64,000 nucleotides of DNA from Chitinophagaceae bacterium. GTDB lineage: Bacteria; Bacteroidota; Bacteroidia; Chitinophagales; Chitinophagaceae. The stretch lies in NCBI GenBank assembly GCA_016713965.1, contig JADJOC010000003.1, positions 124,001 to 188,000 on the forward strand, in the 5' to 3' direction. Both the position numbers and the translations under genes were made by a program. Position 1 is the first letter of the stretch. Each line of letters starts with the position of its first letter. The notes under the pieces are model-generated. The model did not search any database, was not told the DNA's origin, and saw nothing but the letters and a program-made list of their open reading frames with translations. This document shows positions 37,806-48,364 of this stretch, piece by piece.

Positions 37806-37892
37806 CAGAGAGGAAGGGATTCGAACCCTCGATACAGTTTCCCGTATACACACTTTCCAGGCGTGCTCCTTCAACCACTCGGACACCTCTCT
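37806..37892 (-). tRNA. tRNA-Ser (anticodon GGA)
   Basis: 87 nt class II tRNA on the minus strand: acceptor AGAGAGG/CCTCTCT, D-arm GAGTGGTTGAAGG, anticodon loop CTGGAAA with anticodon GGA, long variable arm (TGTATACGGGAAACTGTATC) and T-loop GGTTCGAATCC. It reads UCC and UCU codons. CCA is not encoded. It precedes the GIY-YIG gene. Confidence 0.96.
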
Positions 37893-37952
37893 TTATTTTA
37901 GGAATGCAAAAATACAATTTCAATATGTAGCAACATATTTTTTTTTAATTAC

Positions 37953-38717
37953 TTAACAACTAAATGCTTTTATAGCATTTGCAGTGGTTATTTCTTCTAC
38001 TTCTTTAATTGGTATATTTTTTATTAAAGCGATTTTTTCCACTATATATTTTAAGTAGCTGCTTTCATTTCGTTTACCCCTAAACGGTAGTGGTGTTAAA
38101 TATGGAGCATCAGTTTCCACAACTATATGTTGTAAATCTATCCTGTCTAATACATCTGCCAGTCCAGAATTCTTATAGGTAAGCACCCCTCCTATACCCA
38201 GATAAAATCCGGCTTTAATTATCTCTTTTGCACTTTCGTAACTGCCACTGAAACAATGAAAAATACCCCGAATCCCTTTTGGTACATATCCTTTAACTAT
38301 ATTAATAGTTTCCTGCATTGCATTACGGGTATGTATAACTATGGGTAAATGATATTGCAAAGCCCATTCTATCTGCATTACAAAAGCTGCATGTTGCTCT
38401 TGGGCAAAAGTTTTATCCCAATAAAAATCCAGCCCTATTTCTCCGATGGCAGCAAATTTTCTTTTTTCCAAATAATTTCTTACTATGGATAATTCATGCA
38501 TATAATTATCTTTTACATAGCATGGGTGCAATCCTATCATAGCCATACAAATATCAGCATATTTGTTTTCTAAATTTAGCATTGCCTGCAGGCTATTGCT
38601 ATCAATAGCAGGCAAGAAAATTTTTTGTATTCCTTCTGCTTTTGCCCGTAGAATTATGTCATCAATATCATTGATAAATTCTTCAGCATATATATGAGCA
38701 TGTGTATCTATTAACAT
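37953..38717 (-). CDS. tatD: TatD-family metal-dependent DNase
   Basis: 254 residues beginning MLIDTHAHIYAEEF, with metal ligands DxHxH (Asp4, His6, His8), IGEIGLDFYWD, VIHTRNA, HCFSGS and VETDAPYLTP. This is the full TatD pattern at normal length. TatD proteins are 3'-5' DNases acting in DNA repair and turnover; D-aminoacyl-tRNA deacylase activity has also been suggested. Single gene. Confidence 0.95.
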   Translation of the reverse strand: MLIDTHAHIYAEEFINDIDDIILRAKAEGIQKIFLPAIDSNSLQAMLNLENKYADICMAMIGLHPCYVKDNYMHELSIVRNYLEKRKFAAIGEIGLDFYWDKTFAQEQHAAFVMQIEWALQYHLPIVIHTRNAMQETINIVKGYVPKGIRGIFHCFSGSYESAKEIIKAGFYLGIGGVLTYKNSGLADVLDRIDLQHIVVETDAPYLTPLPFRGKRNESSYLKYIVEKIALIKNIPIKEVEEITTANAIKAFSC

Positions 38718-38966
38718 ATGTAAATATAATATGCAACCTGCATGAATGCATTAAAAAAATAGTCAGGCATAATATTATTAGTATAAATACGGAATTATTT
38801 AAAAAAATATTGCATTTTACAAAAATTATCCGTAATTTTACGGAAGTTTTCATAGGGTACGGATTAAAACGGGCCAGAGTTTCTACTCAGGCCCATTTTT
38901 ATTTAATGCAATACTTAAATGCTTATGATTTTTTTTCAAATGTGAAGGCATTTTGTTTTGTAATAA

Positions 38967-40509
38967 TTATTTTATTTTAATAATTATTTCTTCTAATTTC
39001 TGTAGCCTGCTTTCTAAGCTAGCAATCTTATTATCCTGATGTTTAATAATCTTTTGCTGTTCTTTAATAGCTTGTATTGCTACTGCTGTTATCTGAGCAT
39101 AATTTACAGCCAGGTAACCTTTATCATTTTTAGTGACTAACTCAGGAAAAGTTTTTTCAATTTCCTGGGCACTAAATCCAATTTGATGTGATGCTGAGTA
39201 GGCAGATGTATCTTTAAAATAATAACTTATCGGTTGTATCTGATCAATTTTTCCCAACACATTCATTATAGGTTGTATGTTTTCTTTTAATCGTATATCA
39301 GATACACAAACTACGCCTTTATTAGGAGAAAATGTTCCGCCAATATATAAGTCAGCCCCACGTGTAAGCCACAATGCATTTTGAGGTTTATTAATTGTAC
39401 CATTTCCTATTACAAAAATCCAATCTGTACATGCAGGAACTGTAGGATTTACAAATAAATCCGGGACATTATACTGCCCTAAAACTGTTGAACTATACGC
39501 AAAGGCTTTAGTTCCAAGCCCGGCTGCAAATGAATATGACCCATGGGCAGTAGAGGAGCTTCCGGTTGAAAACGAATAATCACCACTGGCTTGCGTGGCA
39601 ATACCAAAAGCTGTGGACGCTGTTCCAATTGCTTTTGTTCCATTACCAAAAGCAGTTGAGGCTGTACCTGTAGCTGTAGTCCTGAAGCCCATAGCCACAG
39701 AAGCCAATGCCTCAGATTTTGCTTCATATCCAGCACTTATGGATGCCTGCTCTTTTGCAACCGACCTGTAGCCTAAAGCTATCGAATAGCCCCCGCTGGC
39801 CGTATCATTATATCCCATTGCAACAGAATAATAATTATTAGCAACATTATCTTTACCAATAGTACCAGATCCTTCCCCCGAAGATTTATTATTTTGCCCT
39901 ACCGCAAAAGAACCAAAACCAATATTACTTTTATCCCATTGGGTCCCGCTTACACTGCCGGCCCTGAAAGCGTATCTTGCAGGAAGCCACATTAATTTTA
40001 TACCGCCACCATTAGCTGGTACAAAGTCTTCTATTGCATCACCATAATTACCTGCCAATAAACTACCGCCCCTTCCTACTCTTAATCCTTCTACGCTATT
40101 GCTTTTTAATACAAGATCCTGGAGTACAGTAGTGCCAATAAAATCATCCGGCCCAGTGTTACCATTCCCAGCCAGTAACCATGAACGAGAAGAAGCTACT
40201 TTTGTCCATTAAATTTCTTTTTCTGATCCTGCATTATAATAAAATCCTTCGCCATCAGGTAAATTATTATTTGTATTATATACTAACAAGCTGTAAGCAG
40301 GCTCAATAATAGTTACATTATCGCCAACACTTTGTAAAAATACACGAGGTATAAGTATTCCTTTATTGACAGAAGAAATATCAAGCATAGCAGAAGAATG
40401 GGGCTTAGCTTTCTCAGTATTAATAGCAACACCTTGCGCATGGGCAATGTAACTAAAAATAAATAAAAAGAACCAATCCGGTTTGCTTGAGTATCATTTT
40501 AGGATTCAT
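38967..40509 (-). CDS. Surface protein with YadA-head repeats and C-terminal S74 chaperone domain, N-terminal frame breaks
   Basis: Reading from 40,509: a signal peptide broken by a frameshift near 40,465, then SSAMLDISSVNKGILIPRVF and, after an in-frame TAA near 40,215, SRSWLLAGNGNTGPDDFIGT. The large open stretch (40,058-38,967) has about ten 14-residue YadA-type head repeats (ASTAFGNGTKAIGTASTAFG and similar) and an S74 intramolecular-chaperone domain (VSDIRLKENI ... IGFSAQEIEKTFPELV) ending in a trimeric coiled coil (KIASLESRLQKLEEII). The S74 domain folds the trimer and is then often self-cleaved. Likely an extracellular trimeric fibre. Confidence 0.75.
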
Positions 40510-40668
40510 ATTGTTAAGTTTTATGTGTAATGTGGGTATAACCAATTATTCAACGTTAAAATAATAAATATATTTGAGTAATGATAAAGCGTTAATCAAT
40601 AAGCAGTGTAGGAAGTGCGTGTATCTTCACAAATTTAAGTAAAATTATCAACTAAAAAATGAGTAAAT

Positions 40669-41397
40669 TTACTTATTTTCAAGATAATTCCACATAATCT
40701 CAAAAGCTTTGTCTTTTAATATTCCAATTTCAGTTCCCGGTTGTAATGAAGGTAAAAAATGACATTTTATTATGCCTGGCATAAAATAAAATGATTTATT
40801 GCTTGGAAGTATATTTTTTGTTCCAATTAATACTGCCGGAATAATTTCATATTGTGTATCCACGGCTAATCTAAAAGCCCCGTCGTGAAACTCTTTCAAA
40901 GGCTGGCCCGTTTTATTTCTCGTTCCTTCCGGGTATATGCACATGTGGATACCAATAGCCAATACCTGCTTCATTTGCATATAGCTTTTTACCCTGCTCT
41001 CTTTATCTTTTCTGTCTACCAATATTGACCCGAGTTTATACACTATTCCAAAAACAGGCATCCTGGACATTTCTATTTTAGCAATAGTTTTATTAGGGCC
41101 GGGAATATATGGCGACAAAACTGGCACATCCATTAATGAGTTATGATTGGATATCACAATATAATTCTTACCTTTTTTAAAATTTTCTTTACCATAAATT
41201 CTTATGAAAACCCCTACCATCGGCAGATAGATATTCATCCACACCCTAAAAATTGGATATGAAATTTTGCTACGCCTGGGTTCATCCCATAAAAAACATA
41301 TACAAAAGGGAATAATAAAAATGAATAAGGTTGTTATGAATATAGCTATGCCCCACACAGCCCATATTGCACCAAATATATTTTTAAATATTTTCAT
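40669..41397 (-). CDS. plsC: 1-acyl-sn-glycerol-3-phosphate acyltransferase
   Basis: 242 residues, with an N-terminal membrane helix (about 8-35), the catalytic NHNSLMD (H-x4-D) and the substrate-binding YPEGTRNKTG motif. PlsC adds the second acyl chain to make phosphatidic acid at the inner membrane. The gene is next to ung but in its own direction-sharing pair. Other HX4D acyltransferases (for example aminolipid acyltransferases) are a lesser possibility. Confidence 0.88.
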   Translation of the reverse strand: MKIFKNIFGAIWAVWGIAIFITTLFIFIIPFCICFLWDEPRRSKISYPIFRVWMNIYLPMVGVFIRIYGKENFKKGKNYIVISNHNSLMDVPVLSPYIPGPNKTIAKIEMSRMPVFGIVYKLGSILVDRKDKESRVKSYMQMKQVLAIGIHMCIYPEGTRNKTGQPLKEFHDGAFRLAVDTQYEIIPAVLIGTKNILPSNKSFYFMPGIIKCHFLPSLQPGTEIGILKDKAFEIMWNYLENK

Positions 41398-41412
41398 TAA
41401 GATGTAACTAAC

Positions 41413-42094
41413 TTAAAGTGCATTAATTTTCCAATCAATCGGTCCAATACCGTTTTGCACTAAAATTTTATTTGCTTGTGAAAAATGTTTACATCCAAAA
41501 AACCTTTATCTGCAGAAAAAGGAGAAGGATGTGCGGCCTTTAAGACATGATGCTTTGTTTCGTCAATTAATACCTGCTTATCCTGTGCAAACTTACCCCA
41601 AAGCAAAAACACCACCCCGGTTTTTTCATTTGATATTTTTTCTATTACTGAATCAGTAAATTTAGACCACCCGCATTTTGAATGGCTGTTAGGCTCCCCT
41701 GCCCTTACAGTAAGTGTGCTGTTTAATAATAAAACCCCCTGCCGGGCCCAGGTAATTAAATTTCCATAATCATGGGGCATTGTAATTCCTAAATCATTTT
41801 GTATTTCTTTAAAAATATTTACCAGGGACGGTGGTGGCTTAATTCCTTCCTGTACAGAAAAGCTTAACCCGTGAGCCTGTTTTGGGCCATGATATGGATC
41901 CTGTCCTAACAGCACAACTTTTACTTCATCAAAAGGAGTTTGATTAAATGCATTAAAAATCAACGGGCCTGGAGGATAAATTATTTTTCCGGTAGCTTTT
42001 TCCGTTTTCAAAAAGTAACTGCCTCTAAAAAATAAGGTTGGGAAAATTCATTCTTCAATTTTTTTTTCCAGGAGTCTTCAATTTTTACATCCAT
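41413..42094 (-). CDS. ung: Uracil-DNA glycosylase, two frameshifts
   Basis: Reconstructed: MDVKIEDSWKKKLKNEFSQP (start 42,094), a break in a T-run near 42,018, then KVVLLGQDPYHGPKQAHGLS with the catalytic Asp, LLLNSTLTV, and HPSPFSADKG, a second T-run break near 41,490, and GCKHFSQANKILVQNGIGPI to 41,413. Each break is repaired by one added T. It is the standard family 1 UNG of about 225 residues, removing uracil from DNA. Confidence 0.9.
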
Positions 42095-42157
42095 GCAAAA
42101 TAATTTGTTTAAAATACTTATTAATGGAATAAAATTAGATAATTAATAAATTAAGAT

Positions 42158-42719
42158 TTATACTTTAAATCCTATTCTTTCCCTCTCTTCCCATTTTCTT
42201 TGTTCCGCTTTTTCATCCAACAGGTTTTCCATAGCATCATAAATTTGATTTAGCTGGGCATCATGTTCACCTAAACGTTCTTTTATCTCCTGCAACTGTT
42301 GCTTTAAATCATTTTGTCGCAGTACAATCCGTCTTATTTCCACAAACGCCCTCATTATAGCAATATTCATATTTATTGCTTTATCTGAATTTAAAATACC
42401 ACTCAGCATGGCTACTCCTTGTTCGGTAAAGGCATAAGGAAGATACCTGGTTCCACCCCTACCCTTTGAGGTTTCATTTTGCAACCTCAAAAAACCATTG
42501 CTCTTTTCTAAGGTTTCAATTGGAAACCGCAGATTTTCAAATTCTTCTTTAGTAAGTTGAAACATAAAGTCTTTAGGAAAACGTTTTATATTTCTTTTTT
42601 ACGGCTAGGTTGAGGGCTTTTGTTTCTACTTCGTAAAGAGCTGCCAAATCTTTGTCTAACATTACTCTTTCGCCCCGAATTTCATAAATTCTGTTTTGTA
42701 TACTTTGTATTATTTGCAT
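42158..42719 (-). CDS. ORF6N-domain protein, frameshifted
   Basis: From 42,719: MQIIQSIQNRIYEIRGERVM, LDKDLAALYEVETKALNLAV, then an A6 run near 42,600 (A5 expected) shifts the frame to NIKRFPKDFMFQLTKEEFEN, RYLPYAFTEQGVAMLSGIL and a coiled C-terminus. The ORF6N domain is a DNA-binding domain of phage antirepressors, but chromosomal copies are frequent in Bacteroidota. It lies beside tRNA-Arg, a common landing site for mobile DNA. Function unknown. Confidence 0.8.
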
Positions 42720-42792
42720 AATTTATACCAGATATACTGGTGTTTTTTCATTAAGTTAGATTGCGAATGTATACAATAAAATAACATAAAAA

Positions 42793-42830
42793 AAGAAGCC
42801 ACAAGTGATTTAACATGTGGCTTCTTTTTC
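42793..42830 (-). terminator. Terminator of tRNA-Arg
   Basis: AAGAAGCCACA pairs with TGTGGCTTCTT around 42,793-42,827, with T/A runs on both sides; it follows the tRNA directly on the minus strand. Confidence 0.85.
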
Positions 42831-42833
42831 TAG

Positions 42834-42907
42834 TGATCCCGACACGATTCGAACGTGTGGCCTACAGCTTAGAAGGCTGCCGCTCTATCCAGCTGAGCTA
42901 CGGGACC
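42834..42907 (-). tRNA. tRNA-Arg (anticodon TCT)
   Basis: 74 nt cloverleaf on minus: acceptor GGTCCCG/CGGGATC, D-arm GCTCAGCTGGATAGAGC, anticodon loop CTTCTAA with anticodon TCT, T-arm CACACGTTCGAATCGTGT. It reads AGA/AGG. CCA not encoded. Confidence 0.96.
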
Positions 42908-43130
42908 TTACTTTTTTTTCTAACAGCGAGCAAATATACTACAATTCATAAAAACTTTCAATTTACAGGCACGTTTTAATTACATTTTTATAATATATTT
43001 GCGTTCTATAATTTATACAACATGATTTATTAATATAATTTAAGGCAATAGTAATTATCCTCTCTGCCCATATGGATGCCTTAAATTGTTTTAGTCAAAG
43101 CCATTTTTTAAACTTTTATTTAAAAAAATC

Positions 43131-44539
43131 ATGTCTGTAAAAAAAAACACCCGGTTTTCTTCTTACTATACCGTATTTAAAAATGCTTTAACAGGCTCTC
43201 AAACAGAGTTTACCACAGGCAGTATTAATAAGGCAATTATATTACTATCTATACCAATGGTAATAGAGATGTTATTGGAATCCTTATTCTCAATAGTAGA
43301 TATTTATTTTGTAAATCAATTAGGCGCTGAGGCATCATCAACAGTAATTTTAACTGAAGCTTCTCTAACAATTTTATATGCTTTAGCCTGGGGGTTAGCT
43401 ATGGGTGCAACTGCATTAATAGCCCGCAGAACAGGTGAAAAAAATTTAAAAGCGGCTGCAGAAGCTGCTGCCCAGGCCATTAATATTGCTATCATTTTAT
43501 CAATAATAATCAGCATTACAGGAATATTGTTTCCCAAGCAAATATTACTTTTTATGGGAGCAACTCCCCGGGTGGCAGAAAATAATTATTTGTTTACACA
43601 AATAATGCTGGGTAGCAATATCGTAATTTTTTTACTATTTGTAAATAATGGAATTTTCCGGGGTGCAGGAAATGCATCAATAGCTATGCGTTCGCTTATC
43701 ATTTCAAACTTAATTAATATAGTACTTGATCCGCTCCTTATCAAAGGCATTGGGCCTTTTCCGCAAATGGGTGTAATGGTCGCTGCCGTAGCTACTACCA
43801 TTGGAAGAAGTATTGGAGTCATATACCAGTTATACTATTTATTTAATGGAAAAGGATTAATCAGGGTTGTAAAAAAACATTTTATTTTAAATTTTAAATT
43901 AATTAAGGCCATCTTAAATACTTCGTATGGCGCCATGTTTCAATTTTTGATAGGTAGTTGCAGCTGGATTTTTTTAGCAAGAATTATTGCCGCCGAAGGT
44001 ACAGAAGTTACTGCAGGATATGGAACGGCAATTCGTATTTGTATTTTCACAATTTTGCCAGCATGGGGCCTTGCCAATGCCGCAGCAACTTTGGTGGGAC
44101 AAAACCTGGGGGCCAGCCAACCTGAAAGAGCTGAAAAATCAGTTTGGCGATGTGCTTTTTAGCCTTATGCTTTTTCTTTATAGTAGCCATTGTATTTGCT
44201 GTATGGGGCCGGTCATTTATGCTATTTTTTATAAGTACATCTGCTGCTGTGGAAGAAGGAACCAGGTGCCTGCAGATATTGGCATCCGGCTATATATTTT
44301 TTGCATACGGCATGGTGCTGACACAAGCCTTTAATGGTGCCGGAGATACTAAAACTCCTACAATTATTAACCTGGTTATTTATTGGGTAATACAAATACC
44401 TTTGGCATATATCCTGTCTGATTATTTAAAACTACAGTCCCTGGGTGTATATTTAGCAATTGTAATTGCAGAGGTTTTGTTAGCTGTTACTGCAATAATT
44501 ATATTTAAAAAAGGAAGATGGAAAACTATAAAAGTTTAA
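43131..44539 (+). CDS. MATE-family multidrug/cation exporter, frameshifted
   Basis: About 470 residues in two fragments that meet in a T5 run near 44,155 (one T short): ...VWRCAF continues as LALCFFFIVAIVF. Twelve predicted membrane helices; the first repeat begins SINKAIILLSIPMVIEMLLE and the second has NTSYGAMFQFLIGSCSWIFL. MATE transporters export drugs or metabolites with Na+ or H+ exchange. The start at 43,131 is the first ATG; Met near residue 41 is an alternative. Confidence 0.88.
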
Positions 44540-44554
44540 TTCAATAAAAAAATT

Positions 44555-45294
44555 ATGGACATAAGCTTAAATAAATACATAAGTGATACGGGATTCTGCT
44601 CAAGAAGAGAAGCTGATAAATATATTGAACAGGGCAGGTTAGCATTAACAATAAAGACGCTGTAAAAGGTAATCGTGTAAAAGAAAACGATGTTGTAAAG
44701 GTTGACGGAGAACCTATAAAGAAAAAAAAAGAAACTATTTATTTACTGCTTAATAAACCCAAAGGAGTTACATGCACTACCGATCAAAAAGATAAAACCA
44801 ATATTATTGATTTTATAAATTTTAAAACAAGGATTTTCCCAATAGGCAGGTTGGATAAAAGATCCGAAGGATTGATTTTTTTAACCAATGATGGTGATAT
44901 TGTTAATAAAATTCTACGGGCGGGCAATAATCATGAAAAAGAATACATTGTAACGGTAGATAAACCTATTGACATAGAATTTATAAAAAAAATGAGGGAC
45001 GGTGTTCGCATATTAGGAACCGTTACTAAAAAATGTTTTGTACAACAAGAAGGCCCGGAAAAATTTAAAATAATTATTGTACAGGGGATGAACAGGCAAA
45101 TCAGGAGAATGTGCGAAGCTTTAGGTTACAATGTAACTTCATTAAAACGCATCAGGATTATGAATATTACCATTAGCGGGTTACCCGTTGGTAAATGGCG
45201 GTATTTTACTGCAAATGAAATTACAGTGATTAATAAAATGGTTGCCACTTCAAGTAAAACTGCTGATGGAAATATAGAAGGGATGGAAGAATAG
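44555..45294 (+). CDS. rluF: RluF-like 23S rRNA pseudouridine synthase, frameshifted
   Basis: MDISLNKYISDTGFCSRREA begins an S4 RNA-binding domain. One G is missing near 44,640 (expected QGRVSINNKDAVKGN), after which comes the catalytic domain: YLLLNKPKGVTCTTDQKDK, GRLDKRSEGLIFLTNDG with the catalytic Asp, and MNRQIRRMCEALGY. About 245 residues. RluF modifies U2604 in E. coli 23S rRNA; the specificity here is inferred from family resemblance. Confidence 0.85.
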
Positions 45295-45304
45295 CTACAA
45301 AAAA

Positions 45305-46512
45305 TCACTTACTATTTTTAAAAAAATATTGTATTTTTTCATTTAAAGACAACAGTTCAAAATCTTCAACTTGTATACTGACCTGTACCCGGTGTATTGA
45401 CCGGTATAAAGATTCTATCTTGTTTTTGTCCACCCCGCTTTTCCTGCTTAACGTGGCTATAAATTCTTCATTAAACTGCCCGGCATTTAAAAAATAGTTA
45501 TTACGAATATGTTCATTAAAATAAGTAATCATTTTTTGTGCAATATTGTGATTGTCCTTTTTTTGCAAATATAGCCTGCCTATCGTTTCAGTAAAAGTTA
45601 CACTTGTATTTTCATTAGGCGGTATGTTTTCAATAATTCTTTGACGCCGCTTGCCTTGGAATAATACATACAATAATAACAACAACAATGTTAGCCAGAA
45701 GGCCCACTTCAAGGGTGGATTATTAAAAATCATATCAAAGGCAGAAAAATTCTTTTTTTTCTTTTTTGAATAATTTAACGGATTATAATAATTATCCCAA
45801 TAAATATTATCAGGAGCGGGCCTTGTAAAACTCATTAAATTTTAAAATACTGGTAATTGTCTTTTTTCAATAGAAAATAATTACTAAATGCCCGTGGATC
45901 GCAATGTAAAAACAACCTGCCCTTACCATAAAAAACCACGATACAGTTTGGCTGCCCATTTTCGTTGGTAGCTAATACCTTAGTGTTTGTATTTTTTATA
46001 TCATAGAAGTAATTATTAAAAGGCTTATAAAAATAACTATAATTAATATTATTTGATAAAACAGGCCGGGCAAGGTTAACATGGGTATTTTTCAAAGGCT
46101 TGCCAGCAGGCAAATTTGAATACCCTGAACCAATTTTACAACTCAGTTCGCTTAACAATGAATTATCAATCCATGAAGCTGCAATAAATAAATCATTTCC
46201 TGATGATACATAATTTGTTATTGCCCCAATGTCTTCAAAATCTAGGGTTAAGAACGGGGTTATGCAAACAGTTAAAGTATTATAATCTGATTCATACTTC
46301 CAGGCATCTGCAAATGAAAATTCATTATGCCTTACTGTATTATTAGGAAACATTTGCTTTAATTGATTATGCATGACAAATCCACCGAATGGTTTTTTAT
46401 CCTGGAAATGGTATGTTTCTTTTAAATCAGGAATGTATGGTTTCTGGTCACAGGAAACCACTATACATCCAAGGGTTAAAATAATTATAATATGGAAAAT
46501 GGTTTTATACAA
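45305..46512 (-). CDS. DUF4350 protein, frameshifted
   Basis: The first part (46,512-45,835) has a lipoprotein-like start (LGCIVVSC), the ETYHFQDKKPFGGFVMHNQL motif and a GATase-like fold with LFIAASWIDNS. The frame ends at YFKI; an extra A in the run near 45,842 would give YFKNLMSFTRPAPDNIYWDN, joining the second part (45,835-45,305) with a membrane helix (WAFWLTLLLLLLYVLF) and a cytoplasmic tail. The joined protein is about 400 residues, normal for DUF4350. It is the last gene of the SpoIIM-DUF4129-DUF4350 operon. Confidence 0.8.
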
Positions 46513-46515
46513 TAC

Positions 46516-47319
46516 TTATTTGAAATTTTTATTAAAATTATTAAACCCTGTTTCTATTTTCCTGTAAATATCTTCACTTATATTAAACTCTCCATACCAT
46601 ACATATTCATAATGCAGGGTTAATGCAGAGAATTTATTTTGATACTCGTAATTACTAATTTCCCTTACATACTGATAATTGGTTTTATCTGGTGTGATCT
46701 GTAGTAATCCATTATCAGATAATTTATGTAAAGATTTTAAATAATGATACCTTACCGCAAGACGATAATTATTATTTCGTAGGGCTTGATCAATAAGTGC
46801 ATTAAAATCACTATTAGTAACTATAATTTCTTCTTCGGCCTCCTTATTTTTCTTATGGCTTGCTGAAGATTTTTTAAATATGCCATCGGCTAAAAATAAA
46901 CGGTATAATAATAATACCACAACGAAAATGGCTACGCCCCAAAGCAAGACCTTAATAATGATTCCTAAAAAAGGATTTCGTTCTTTTTTTACCGAGGGCT
47001 TTGCCTCATCCTGCCGTTTTTTTAGTAAACTGTCTAAGGTTTTTACATAGGCAAATGCTTTAGACTCCTTCAATGCAGTAATGCTGTCCGGATTTATGTT
47101 AAGCGTATTAAAATGCAATATAGTATCTGTATCATCGTTGTCCCTCTTATAAACATCTTTGCGGTTATTGTTTATTTCATAATTTTCATTATAAATATCG
47201 TCATCAGCAATATCATCATTAAATACAGCAGTATCCTGCAATTCAACTTGCTTATACCCTGCATTTGTTCTGCTAGTTAGCAATAAAATAATAATTAATA
47301 TAAAAAGTAGTTTCTGCAT
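46516..47319 (-). CDS. DUF4129-like membrane protein
   Basis: 267 residues: signal peptide (to about residue 20, RTNAG), an acidic periplasmic part, one membrane helix (about 122-143) and a cytoplasmic domain with LIDQALRNNNYRLAVRYHYL and TNYQYVREISNYEYQNKFSA, which resembles DUF4129. It starts at the stop of the SpoIIM-like gene (1-bp overlap) and ends 3 bp before DUF4350, so the three are one operon. Function unknown; such genes often travel with MoxR/DUF58 systems. Confidence 0.75.
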   Translation of the reverse strand: MQKLLFILIIILLLTSRTNAGYKQVELQDTAVFNDDIADDDIYNENYEINNNRKDVYKRDNDDTDTILHFNTLNINPDSITALKESKAFAYVKTLDSLLKKRQDEAKPSVKKERNPFLGIIIKVLLWGVAIFVVVLLLYRLFLADGIFKKSSASHKKNKEAEEEIIVTNSDFNALIDQALRNNNYRLAVRYHYLKSLHKLSDNGLLQITPDKTNYQYVREISNYEYQNKFSALTLHYEYVWYGEFNISEDIYRKIETGFNNFNKNFK

Positions 47320-48332
47320 TATTTTTTCAGCCTGTTAATGATGCCGTCCGGCTGAATATAATACCCCTTTTTATTTAACCTTATTGGTAAAATAACAAAA
47401 TACCAGACTATAAATGCTAATGAAACCGCTAGGATAATAGCACTGCCCCATACCGGCAAACCGAAATTACTCTCCTTATCATATGTCTGGCTCATTAAAT
47501 GAGTTACATAAGTTTCTAAAAAAGCTGCAACTACAAAAATAGGTACCAGCACCAGCATTATTTTCATTGCATCCTTTACCGATCTTTTAAATGAAATTGT
47601 TCTTTTAAATGTGCCGGGAAACAGGAGACCCTGGACCATGACAAATGAAGCAGTAGAAGCAATAAAAAATGCAAGAATTTCTAAAGTGCCGTGTATCCAG
47701 ATTACCATTATGGATTGCAGGCCTAAACCTTTGCTAAAAAACATATATTGAAAGGCACCAAGCATTAAACAATTCTGCCACATCATCACCAAAGTAGTAA
47801 TGCCCAATAACAATCCTCCTATTGCCATTAAAAAAGCTACAAATATATTATTGACACCAATATGCACAAACATAGAGAAAAGGTTATCGCTTTTATATAC
47901 ACCAAAAGGATCTCCTTTGGCAATATTAGCTTCTGTCATATTTACATAATCATCCCCTAAAATACCCCTGATAAACTCCCCGTCATTTATACTACCCCAA
48001 ATACCAATAGCCGTAAAAAATACATTAACACAAACAGTAAACAGTAAAACTTTGTGATATTTTTTAAATAAAAGTGGCAGCTCATATTTCCAAAAACGGA
48101 ATACCCTTGTATACTTTTCCTTTTTATTTTGATATATACTTAAATAAATAGATGCAGCAATCCCATTAATCCAGCGGGTGGCTTTACTTTTTGGGTAAAA
48201 TGTTTTGGCATAGGAAAGATCATCAATCAGGGTGATGAATCTTTCTGCAGTTTCGTCAGGATTATCAGTAGCAAAATGCTGGTATTCCTTCCACTTCTCA
48301 GCATTTTTTTTTATAAACATCGCTTCTCTCAT
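47319..48332 (-). CDS. SpoIIM-family membrane protein
   Basis: 337 residues, with a cytoplasmic N-terminus (FIKKNAEKWKEYQHFATDNP) and about seven membrane helices; GGLLLGITTLVMMWQNCLML, then IMVIWIHGTLEILAFFIAST is the SpoIIM core. Met1 and Met5 are both possible starts. In non-spore-formers the family is found in operons with DUF4129, DUF4350, RDD and MoxR/DUF58 genes and is of unknown role. A GC-rich repeat lies just upstream. Confidence 0.85.
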   Translation of the reverse strand: MREAMFIKKNAEKWKEYQHFATDNPDETAERFITLIDDLSYAKTFYPKSKATRWINGIAASIYLSIYQNKKEKYTRVFRFWKYELPLLFKKYHKVLLFTVCVNVFFTAIGIWGSINDGEFIRGILGDDYVNMTEANIAKGDPFGVYKSDNLFSMFVHIGVNNIFVAFLMAIGGLLLGITTLVMMWQNCLMLGAFQYMFFSKGLGLQSIMVIWIHGTLEILAFFIASTASFVMVQGLLFPGTFKRTISFKRSVKDAMKIMLVLVPIFVVAAFLETYVTHLMSQTYDKESNFGLPVWGSAIILAVSLAFIVWYFVILPIRLNKKGYYIQPDGIINRLKK

Positions 48333-48364
48333 TCTTCCAAATTATACTTTTTAAATACTTTAAA

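Noticed and set aside
37618..37956. Plus-strand open frame including EGIRTLDTVSRIHTFQACSF across the tRNA-Ser gene
   Set aside because: It is the antisense reading of the tRNA and the GIY-YIG gene. Such tRNA-derived frames are often annotated falsely in this phylum.
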